NCBI RefSeq assembly: GCF_003253745.1
Contig: NZ_MZXV01000080.1
Coordinates: forward strand, 186,001 to 250,000
DNA: 64,000 nucleotides
Source of the DNA: Mesorhizobium kowhaii
GTDB lineage: Bacteria > Pseudomonadota > Alphaproteobacteria > Rhizobiales > Rhizobiaceae
Direction of reading: 5' to 3'
A model generated the notes under the pieces. That model saw only the letters and a list, made by a program, of their open reading frames with translations, did no database searches and was not told the DNA's origin. The translations under genes and the position numbers were made by a program. Position 1 is the stretch's first letter; each line of letters begins with the position of its first letter. Positions 57,871-64,000 of the stretch are shown one piece after another.

Positions 57871-58965
57871 GTGCACATCATCCATCGGTTCAGGCCGATC
57901 GCCGCCGCGTCGGCGCTCGCCATCGCCTCGGCTCTTGCCACCGTCAGCGCCAGCCAGGCGGATGACACAGCCAGGCCCGAAGCGGCGGTCTCGCCGATGA
58001 AACGCGTTGCGGATGCCAAGGCGAAGGCTGCGGCGGAAAATCCCGACGGCGCCGATCGCGTCTATGGCGGCAACCAGGCCGAAAAGGGTGCCTATCCATT
58101 TCAGGTCGCGCTGCTCACCACCGACAGGCTGGACGAGAACCCGGCCTCGCAGGCCAACGCACAATTCTGCGGCGGCAGCCTGATCGCGCCGCAATGGGTG
58201 CTGACGGCAGCCCACTGCCTCAACGACAAGGGCCAGCCGATTTCGCCTGACTCCGTCACCGTGCTGACCGGCGCCACCGATCTCAGCGAGGGCAAGCGCC
58301 ACAAGGTGGTGGAGGTCATCGTCAACGAGGGCTACAGCGAGCAGACGCTCGACAACGACCTCGGCCTGCTCCGCCTTGCCGAACCGGCCGACGCGCCGAC
58401 CATCAAGGTCACCCATGACGCCACACCCGATGCCGGCAAGACCACCGTCACCGGCTGGGGCAAGATGCAGGATGGCACTTTTCCAACCGCGCTGATGGTT
58501 GCCGACCTCGACCTGCAGCCGAACCAGGCCTGCAACAGCGGCATCAAGGCGATCTATGCGCATGATCTGAAGGCCGCACTTGGCGATCTCTCTCACCGTA
58601 TGCGTTATTCGGAGAAAGGCATCGACGCGGCCGCCACTGCGATTGCCGCCGACATGACCGACCCGCTGACCGGCAACATGATCTGCGCCGGCACCACCAG
58701 CGGCGTGCGCGATGCCTGCAATGGCGACAGCGGCGGCCCGCTGTTCATGACCGGCGCCGACGGTCCGGTCCAGGTCGGCGTCGTCAGCTGGGGCGAAGGC
58801 CCGGCGGACGGGAGTGCGGCCTGCGGCCACAAGGATGCCTACGGCATCTACACACGGCTGGCCAACTACACCGGCTGGATCGAGGCGAAGATGAAGACCT
58901 CAGCTCCGGCTCCGGCCAAACCCAAGGTGGGACTAGGCACCGCCCAGAAACCAGCCACACCCTGA
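57871..58965 (+). CDS. exported trypsin-like serine protease (S1A)
   Basis: The 364-residue protein starts with GTG after CAGGAGGA. It has a signal peptide (1-30, ending ASQA), a prosegment (31-63) and a chymotrypsin fold beginning RVYGGNQAEKGAYPFQV (63-79). The triad is His115 (LTAAHCL), Asp163 (LDNDLGLLRL) and Ser287 (CNGDSGGPL). Asp281, six residues before the serine, sits in the S1 pocket and predicts cleavage after Arg/Lys. The R-V-Y-G-G start resembles an activation site, i.e. a zymogen, but the residue before it is needed to be sure. The C-terminus is Ala/Pro-rich. Confidence 0.9.
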   Translation: MHIIHRFRPIAAASALAIASALATVSASQADDTARPEAAVSPMKRVADAKAKAAAENPDGADRVYGGNQAEKGAYPFQVALLTTDRLDENPASQANAQFCGGSLIAPQWVLTAAHCLNDKGQPISPDSVTVLTGATDLSEGKRHKVVEVIVNEGYSEQTLDNDLGLLRLAEPADAPTIKVTHDATPDAGKTTVTGWGKMQDGTFPTALMVADLDLQPNQACNSGIKAIYAHDLKAALGDLSHRMRYSEKGIDAAATAIAADMTDPLTGNMICAGTTSGVRDACNGDSGGPLFMTGADGPVQVGVVSWGEGPADGSAACGHKDAYGIYTRLANYTGWIEAKMKTSAPAPAKPKVGLGTAQKPATP

Positions 58966-58990
58966 AGCGACAGCATTTCGCTTCACATGA

Positions 58991-59024
58991 AAAACGGCGG
59001 GAAGGGTTCCCGCCGTTTTATTTT
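58991..59024. terminator. strong intrinsic terminator, probably bidirectional
   Basis: AAAACGGCGGGAA pairs perfectly with TTCCCGCCGTTTT (13 bp) around a GGG loop, followed by ATTTT. It serves the trypsin-like protease gene (ends 58965) and, on the other strand, the aldo/keto reductase gene (ends 59044). Confidence 0.8.
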
Positions 59025-59043
59025 GCCGGCTTAACGAGCGAGC

Positions 59044-60090
59044 TTACTTTCTCGGCGGGCCTTTGCGCTCGGCGGAAGCCGCCCACAGGTTGATGTCGGA
59101 CTCGCGCGCATAGCTGTCGATCTCGGCAAGTTCGGCATCGCTGAAGTCGAGCACCTTGAGCGCGCCAACGCAGTCCTCGACCTGCTCCGGCCGGCTGGCG
59201 CCGATGAGTGCCGAGGTCACCTTGCCCTTGCGCAGCACCCAGGCCAGCGCCATCTGCGCCAGTGTCTGGCCGCGCTTGCCGGCGATGGCGTCGAGCGCCT
59301 TGATGTTGGCGATGGTCTTGTCGTTGATGAAGGCTGTCTTCAGCGACTTGCCTTGTGAGGCGCGGCTGCCTTCGGGGATGCCGCCAAGATATTTGTCGGT
59401 CAGCATGCCTTGCGCCAGCGGCGAGAACACGATCGAGCCGACGCCGAGCCCTTCGAGCGTATCGAGCAGGCCGTCTTCCTCCACCCAGCGGTTCAGCATC
59501 GAATAGCTCGGCTGGTGGATGACGCAAGGCGTGCCAAGCTGCTTCAAGATATCGGCGGCCTCACGCGTGCGCTGCGAATTGTAGGATGAGATGCCGGCAT
59601 AGAGCGCCCTGCCCGAGCGCACGGCATGGTCGAGTGCGCCCATCGTTTCTTCCAGCGGCGTATCGGGATCGAAGCGGTGCGAATAGAAGATGTCGACATA
59701 GTCGAGCCCCATCCTCTTCAGGCTCTGGTCGAGGCTGGCCAGCATGTATTTGCGCCCGCCCCATTCGCCGTAAGGCCCAGCCCACATCTCGTAGCCGGCC
59801 TTGGTCGAGATGATCAGCTCGTCGCGATAGCCGGCGAAATCGGTGCGCAGGATCTCGCCGAAAGCGGTCTCGGCCGAGCCGGGCGGCGGGCCGTAATTGT
59901 TGGCGAGGTCGAAATGCGTGATGCCGAGGTCGAAGGCCTTGCGCGCGATCGCCTGCTTGGTCTTGTGCGGTGTGTCATTGCCGAAATTGTGCCACAGCCC
60001 CAGCGAGATCGCCGGCAGCTTCAGGCCGGAGCGACCACAGCGGTTGTAGATCATGTTCTCGTAGCGGTTTTCGGCGGGGATGTAGGGCAT
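59044..60090 (-). CDS. aldo/keto reductase, YghZ/MgrA-type (L-glyceraldehyde-3-phosphate reductase-like)
   Basis: NADPH-dependent TIM-barrel reductase of 348 residues. The catalytic tetrad positions are Asp/Tyr in HFDLANNYG, Lys in IISTKAGY and His in FYSHRFD. The opening MPYIPAENRYENMIYNRCGRSG and GLWHNFG are characteristic of the YghZ/MgrA (Kv-beta-like) subgroup, which reduces L-glyceraldehyde 3-phosphate and methylglyoxal. It lies 121 bp after the Gfo/Idh/MocA gene, with a REP-like palindrome between. It may serve sugar catabolism with its neighbours; substrate in vivo is inferred. Confidence 0.87.
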   Translation of the reverse strand: MPYIPAENRYENMIYNRCGRSGLKLPAISLGLWHNFGNDTPHKTKQAIARKAFDLGITHFDLANNYGPPPGSAETAFGEILRTDFAGYRDELIISTKAGYEMWAGPYGEWGGRKYMLASLDQSLKRMGLDYVDIFYSHRFDPDTPLEETMGALDHAVRSGRALYAGISSYNSQRTREAADILKQLGTPCVIHQPSYSMLNRWVEEDGLLDTLEGLGVGSIVFSPLAQGMLTDKYLGGIPEGSRASQGKSLKTAFINDKTIANIKALDAIAGKRGQTLAQMALAWVLRKGKVTSALIGASRPEQVEDCVGALKVLDFSDAELAEIDSYARESDINLWAASAERKGPPRK

Positions 60091-60158
60091 GGGAAAATCC
60101 TCAAATGGAAGCGAGCCAGTCGGCTGCCATCACGACAACGCGGCGAGTCGGCTCTGCC

Positions 60159-60203
60159 CCTCACCCTTACCCTCTCCCTGCCGGAACGGGGAGAGGGTTG
60201 AGG
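60159..60203. repeat. REP-like palindrome
   Basis: CCTCACCCTTACCCTCTCCC faces GGGGAGAGGGTTGAGG around a short spacer (TGCCGGAAC). This is a pattern seen in many proteobacterial intergenic REP-type elements. It lies between the dehydrogenase and the aldo/keto reductase genes and may trim or stabilise the mRNA. Confidence 0.65.
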
Positions 60204-60211
60204 TGCGCGGT

Positions 60212-61354
60212 CTACTTCTTCTTCGCCAGCAGCGCCTTGGCTTCCTCGACGCCAAGTGCGGCCGGCCGTTCGCAACTGGTCTGCATGGCGACGAACTTGC
60301 CGGTTTCGCCGGAGCGCAACAGGCCGGTCATCACGTCGACGGCATGCAGCGCGAGTTCCATGGAGCAACGGTGCGGCCGGCCTTCCGCGATCGCCACCGC
60401 CATGTCGGCGAGGCCGGCGGTACGGTAGTTGGCCATCATGCCTTGCGAATGCATCTCGTTGGGAACGCCGAACGGGTGCTTCCATTTCGGCAGCTTCTTG
60501 ACCGGCTTGCTGTCTTCGGTGAAGCGCACGTCGCCACCGAAGAAATTCGGATCCGGCACGAACACCGTACCCGTCTCGCCATAGAGTTCCATCGGCGCGT
60601 GACCATGGGCCCAGACGTCCCAGCTGGTGTTGAGCGTGATCACGGCGCCGTTCTCGAACTCCAGCAGGCCATGGATGGTCGTCGGCGTGTTGACCGGAAT
60701 CTTTTCGCCCGCGCGCGGCTTTGAACTGATGGTGCGTTCCTTGGCCGGCGTCGACGCGAAGGCGGCGACCTGTTTCACCGGTCCGATCAGCTGGATCAGA
60801 TTGGTGATGTAGTACGGGCCGATGTCGAGCACCGGTCCCGCGCCCGGCTGGAAGAAGAAGTCGGGATTGGGGTGCCAGTGCTCCATGCCGTGGCCCATGA
60901 CGTGGCACGTGCCGCTGGTGATCTTGCCGAGCTTTCCGGTGTCGATGAGCTCTCGCACCAGCTGATGCGCGCCACCCAGGAACGTGTCGGGCGCCGAACC
61001 GATGCGCAGGCCTTTCGCCTCGGCGCGTTTCTTCAGGTCGAGCCCTTCCTTGACCGACAGCACGAAGGGCTTTTCCGAATAGACGTGCTTGCCCGCGTCG
61101 AGCACCTGCTTCGACACCTCATAGTGCACCGCCGGGATGGTCAGGTTGACGATGATGTCGATGTCGTCGGCCTTGAGCAGATCGTCGACGGTCTCCGCGC
61201 GCAGCTTGAACTCCTTCGCGCGAGCCTTCGCCGCATCCATGTTGATGTCGGCGCAGGCCCGCATCTCGATGCCGCGAAACAGCGGCGCCAGCGAAAAATA
61301 CGCCTTCGAGATGTTGCCGCAGCCAATGACGCCGATGCCAAGTTTCTTTGCCAT
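60212..61354 (-). CDS. Gfo/Idh/MocA family oxidoreductase
   Basis: NAD(P)-dependent sugar or inositol dehydrogenase. The 380 residues show the Rossmann loop GVIGCGNISKAY (7-18), the catalytic Lys in YSEKPFVLS, and DIGPYYITNLIQLIGPVK, where members have the Asp/His active-site segment. It overlaps no neighbour; the isomerase gene is 11 bp upstream. Together with the TIM-barrel isomerase and the ABC system it looks like a catabolic module for a sugar, sugar acid or polyol. The substrate is unknown. Confidence 0.9.
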   Translation of the reverse strand: MAKKLGIGVIGCGNISKAYFSLAPLFRGIEMRACADINMDAAKARAKEFKLRAETVDDLLKADDIDIIVNLTIPAVHYEVSKQVLDAGKHVYSEKPFVLSVKEGLDLKKRAEAKGLRIGSAPDTFLGGAHQLVRELIDTGKLGKITSGTCHVMGHGMEHWHPNPDFFFQPGAGPVLDIGPYYITNLIQLIGPVKQVAAFASTPAKERTISSKPRAGEKIPVNTPTTIHGLLEFENGAVITLNTSWDVWAHGHAPMELYGETGTVFVPDPNFFGGDVRFTEDSKPVKKLPKWKHPFGVPNEMHSQGMMANYRTAGLADMAVAIAEGRPHRCSMELALHAVDVMTGLLRSGETGKFVAMQTSCERPAALGVEEAKALLAKKK

Positions 61355-61365
61355 GCTGATTGCTC

Positions 61366-62112
61366 CTAGTAGGTCTTGACGGCTGCGAGCGAGCGGCGGG
61401 CGAAGCGCTCGATGTCGTTCGGGTTGTCCTGTTCCATGACGTAGTATTGGGCCGCACTCTTGGCGCGCAGCACCTTGAACAGGCCGGCCCAGTCGATCGT
61501 GCCATGGCCGACATCCGACCAGCCATCCTCGTCCAGCCCCTCACCGGGCTTGGCCATGTCCTTGACGTGGACAGCGCTGATGCGCTTGCCATGTTTGTCG
61601 ATCCACGCCAACGGATCGTCGCCGCCACGCACCACCCAGGCGACGTCCATCTCCCAGCCGATGTCGGGTGCCGCCGTGAGGATGAGATCCTGCGGCACCG
61701 AGCCGTCGGCGAGCTTCTTGAACTCGAAATCATGGTTGTGCCAGGCAAAGCCGTAGCCGGCCTTCTTTGCGGTATCGCTGACCTTTGCCAGGCGCTCGCC
61801 GAAACCGCGCCAGCCGGCGGCATCGGATGGCCGCTGGTCGGGCATCAGAAAAGGACAGATGAGCAGTGTGATGCCGAGCGCGTCGGCAATTTTGCGCACG
61901 CCGTCGAAGTCGTTCTCGAGCGCGTCGATCGAGAAATGCCCGGTCGGCATGGCGAGCCCGTTCTTGTCGAGTTCGGCGCGGAAGGCCTTGGGATCATCAT
62001 AGACGCCACCGAAGCCTTCGACCTGGGTGTAGCCGAGCTTGCCGAGCGTCTCGAGGACGCCTTCCCAGGGCTGGAAATTGCGGGCGCTGTAAAGTTGGAA
62101 TGACCAGTTCAT
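61366..62112 (-). CDS. sugar phosphate isomerase/epimerase family (xylose isomerase-like TIM barrel)
   Basis: The 248-residue TIM-barrel protein of the AP endonuclease 2/IolE/hydroxypyruvate isomerase superfamily. Metal-binding and active-site acids are suggested in GYGFAWHNHDFEF, PDIGWEMDVAWV and AVHVKDMAKPG. It starts MNWSFQLYSARNF, a usual opening. It lies between the dehydrogenase and the ABC transporter ATPase genes. Enzymatic role (isomerase or epimerase) is by family; the sugar is unknown. Confidence 0.87.
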   Translation of the reverse strand: MNWSFQLYSARNFQPWEGVLETLGKLGYTQVEGFGGVYDDPKAFRAELDKNGLAMPTGHFSIDALENDFDGVRKIADALGITLLICPFLMPDQRPSDAAGWRGFGERLAKVSDTAKKAGYGFAWHNHDFEFKKLADGSVPQDLILTAAPDIGWEMDVAWVVRGGDDPLAWIDKHGKRISAVHVKDMAKPGEGLDEDGWSDVGHGTIDWAGLFKVLRAKSAAQYYVMEQDNPNDIERFARRSLAAVKTY

Positions 62113-62165
62113 CGTCTCTGTCCGTTCTGCTTGTGGATTGTCGTTGGGAGAGTGGTTCTCGGAAG

Positions 62166-63260
62166 CTAGATGCGGTTGCCGGTTGCGCTATCGAAGAGCG
62201 AAGCGCGCATCGGATCGAAACCGACCGTCACCGCCTCATCGTTTTCGGGCGTGCGTTCCGAGGTGACTCGGACGCTGAAATTCTGCTGGGCAAGCTTGAG
62301 CCAGACCAGCGTGTCGGAGCCCATGGGCTCGACCACTTCGACATTGGCGGCTGTCGAGAACGGCCAGCCCGCGCCACTGTTCAGACTCACATGCTCGGGC
62401 CTGATACCGAATACGGCCGGGCCGGGAGTTGGAAGCCCGGCAAAGTCATAAGTGCCGAGCGGAATCTTGAGAGCGTCGGCCACGAACCGCCAGCCGCCGT
62501 CCACGTTCTCGAGTTGCCCATCGATGAAATTCATCGCGGGTGAGCCGAGGAATCCGGCGACGAAGCGGTTGACCGGGCGGTTGTAGATGGTCTGCGGCGC
62601 ATCGAGCTGCTGGATGATGCCACCCTTCATCACCGCAATGCGGTCGGCCAGCGTCATCGCCTCGATCTGATCGTGGGTGACATAGATCATGGTGTTCTGC
62701 AGCTTGCGATGCAGCAGCTTGATCTCGACGCGCAGCTCGGCACGCAGCTTGGCGTCGAGATTGGAGAGCGGCTCGTCGAACAGGAACACGTCGACATCGC
62801 GCACCAGCGCCCGTCCGATCGCCACGCGCTGGCGCTGGCCGCCGGAAAGTGCTGCCGGTTTACGCTGCAGCAGCGGCTCGATCTGCAGGATCTCGGCCGC
62901 CCGCGCGATCCGCTTGGCGATCTCGTCCTTCGCTGTGCCGGCGACACGCAGGCCGAAGGACAGGTTCTTCTCCACCGTCATTTGCGGGTACAGCGCATAG
63001 GACTGGAACACCATGCCGATGCCACGATCCTTGGGTTCTTCCCAGGTGACGTTCTTGCCCTTGATGAAGATGCGGCCTTCGGAGACGTCGAGCAGGCCGG
63101 CAATACAGTTGAGCAAGGTCGACTTGCCGCAGCCGGAGGGGCCGAGCAGCACGATGAACTCGCCCTCGGCGACATCGAGATTGAGTGTCTGCAGGACGGT
63201 CACCACACCGAAACTCAGCGACAGGTCCTGGATCGAAACGCTGGTACCGTTCTGCGCCAT
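62166..63260 (-). CDS. carbohydrate ABC transporter ATPase (MalK/UgpC family)
   Basis: The 364-residue ATP-hydrolysing subunit has Walker A GPSGCGKST, the Q-loop in MVFQSYALYPQMTV, the signature LSGGQRQRVAIGRALVRDV, Walker B VFLFDEPLSNLDAKLRAEL and H-loop YVTHDQIEAMTLADRI, followed by a C-terminal TOBE regulatory domain (about 235-364, with FGIRPEHV). I use the ATG at 63260 (MAQNGTSVSI); the longer frame runs into the permease gene. It follows the permease gene with a 5-bp gap. Confidence 0.92.
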   Translation of the reverse strand: MAQNGTSVSIQDLSLSFGVVTVLQTLNLDVAEGEFIVLLGPSGCGKSTLLNCIAGLLDVSEGRIFIKGKNVTWEEPKDRGIGMVFQSYALYPQMTVEKNLSFGLRVAGTAKDEIAKRIARAAEILQIEPLLQRKPAALSGGQRQRVAIGRALVRDVDVFLFDEPLSNLDAKLRAELRVEIKLLHRKLQNTMIYVTHDQIEAMTLADRIAVMKGGIIQQLDAPQTIYNRPVNRFVAGFLGSPAMNFIDGQLENVDGGWRFVADALKIPLGTYDFAGLPTPGPAVFGIRPEHVSLNSGAGWPFSTAANVEVVEPMGSDTLVWLKLAQQNFSVRVTSERTPENDEAVTVGFDPMRASLFDSATGNRI

Positions 63261-63265
63261 ATCCA

Positions 63266-64000
63266 CTAGCCTTTCACCGCGCCAGCGGCGATGCCGCGCA
63301 CGAACCATCGTCCGGAGATGAAGTAGATGAGCAGAGGCACCGCAGCCGTCAGAATGGTTGCCGCCATGTTGACATTGTACTCCCTCACGCCGGTGGTGGT
63401 GTTGACGATGTTGTTGAGCTGCACCGTCATTGGCCAGTTGGCCCGCCCGGCAAACACGACGCCGAACAGGAAGTCGTTCCAGATGCCGGTAACTTGCAGG
63501 ATGACGGCGACGACAGTGATCGGCACCGACATCGGCAGCATGATGTGGAAAAAGATGCGCCAAAAACCCGCACCGTCGACACGCGCTGCCTTGAACAGCT
63601 CGACCGGTATTGCCGCATAGAAATTACGGAACAGCAGCGTCAGGATGGGCATTCCGAAGATCGTGTGCACGATGATGATGCCAGGCAGGGACGCGAACAG
63701 CCCGACCGAGCTCAGTCCGATGATCAATGGATAGATAACGACCTGATAGGGCACGAAGGCGCCAAACACGAGCAACCCGAAGAGCAGGTTGGCGCCCTTG
63801 TATGGCCAGAAGGTCAGCGCGTAACCGTTGATCGACGCGCAGATGATCGAGATGAACACACTCGGCAGGGTGATCTTCACCGAATTGTAAAAGCCTGGAC
63901 TGAGGCCGTTGCAGTCGCGACCGGTGCAGGCATGCCGCCAGGCGTCGGCCCAGGGCTGAAAGGTCGGCTCGCCCGGAAGGTTGAAAAGATGTCCCAGCCT
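63266..64000 (-). CDS. carbohydrate ABC transporter permease, MalG type (partial)
   Basis: Inner-membrane permease of a sugar uptake ABC importer. The gene runs off the right edge, so the N-terminus is missing; at least 244 residues remain. The visible part has several membrane helices and the cytoplasmic EAA loop (PVELFKAARVDGAGFWRIFFHIMLPMS, trimmed: EAA motif in AARVDGAGFWRIFF), then NNIVNTTTGVREYNVNMAATIL and GRWFVRGIAAGAVKG at the C-terminus. The GTG-initiated frame at 63880 is internal: upstream codons to the window edge continue the same protein (PGEPTFQPWADAWRH). Confidence 0.9.
   Translation of the reverse strand, partial: RLGHLFNLPGEPTFQPWADAWRHACTGRDCNGLSPGFYNSVKITLPSVFISIICASINGYALTFWPYKGANLLFGLLVFGAFVPYQVVIYPLIIGLSSVGLFASLPGIIIVHTIFGMPILTLLFRNFYAAIPVELFKAARVDGAGFWRIFFHIMLPMSVPITVVAVILQVTGIWNDFLFGVVFAGRANWPMTVQLNNIVNTTTGVREYNVNMAATILTAAVPLLIYFISGRWFVRGIAAGAVKG

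Noticed and set aside
63266..63880. Permease starting at the GTG at 63880
   Set aside because: Codons upstream to the window edge continue the same reading frame with permease-like sequence, so the gene is cut by the edge.

Overview
The window looks like chromosomal DNA of a Mesorhizobium-type alphaproteobacterium (Rhizobiales). I infer this from the high GC content, from rhizobial gene neighbourhoods (lptC-lptA-lptB-rpoN-hpf-ptsN; cysG-DUF2849-cysI-cysH-DUF934; an hsp20/DUF1150 pair), from an ornithine-lipid gene olsB with a Pho box, from RpoH-type promoters, and from palindromic intergenic repeats of rhizobial style. I see no rRNA, tRNA, CRISPR array, insertion sequence or prophage, so this is mostly core chromosome with one accessory-looking block.

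Layout. 1-2.9 kb: two tandem paralogous small membrane proteins, a nucleoside hydrolase, and a heat-shock hsp20 gene with an RpoH-type promoter and a ROSE-like RNA thermometer, followed by a DUF1150 gene. 3.0-8.2 kb (minus strand): lptC, lptA, lptB, rpoN, hpf, ptsN, i.e. LPS export plus the sigma-54/nitrogen-PTS block. 8.6-11.4 kb: sppA, ihfB, a LapA-domain protein and an ornithine cyclodeaminase-family gene. 11.3-17.1 kb: EVE and VOC proteins, a WYL regulator, two RNA-methyltransferase-like genes, lspA and a YhdH-type oxidoreductase. 17.2-24.6 kb: a hybrid histidine kinase, olsB, a TRIC-type channel flanked by short tandem and inverted repeats, grpE, a fatty acid desaturase and a DJ-1/PfpI protein. 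24.7-31.4 kb: a GMC oxidoreductase and the assimilatory sulfate reduction operon. 31.9-46.0 kb: a Kef-type antiporter, an AraC regulator divergent from an MDR reductase, an SDR, a PBP1A-type peptidoglycan synthase, small envelope/stress proteins, rnd, an M20 dipeptidase, a candidate C-rich-loop sRNA, polA and a Zur-like Fur protein.

46.3-59.0 kb is the most unusual part. It is a tight plus-strand cluster: a Tat-type exported caspase-fold protease, a small exported Cys-rich protein, a single-pass membrane protein, an exported WD40-caspase protein and an exported MEMO-CapA fusion. It is followed by an exported MORN-repeat protein and a divergent pair of exported trypsin-fold proteases. Several members overlap by ATGA or sit 2 bp apart. 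The 3' end of the WD40-caspase gene is scrambled: there is an apparent +1 base and a roughly 0.1 kb inverted segment. The lost C-terminus can be read partly on the minus strand and partly downstream, up to an ancestral stop that overlaps the start of the next gene.

59.0-64.0 kb: the end of a sugar uptake/catabolism operon on the minus strand: a partial ABC permease, a UgpC/MalK-type ATPase, a TIM-barrel isomerase, a Gfo/Idh/MocA dehydrogenase and an aldo/keto reductase.

Functions are assigned from motifs visible in the translations and from knowledge of families. No database search was run.
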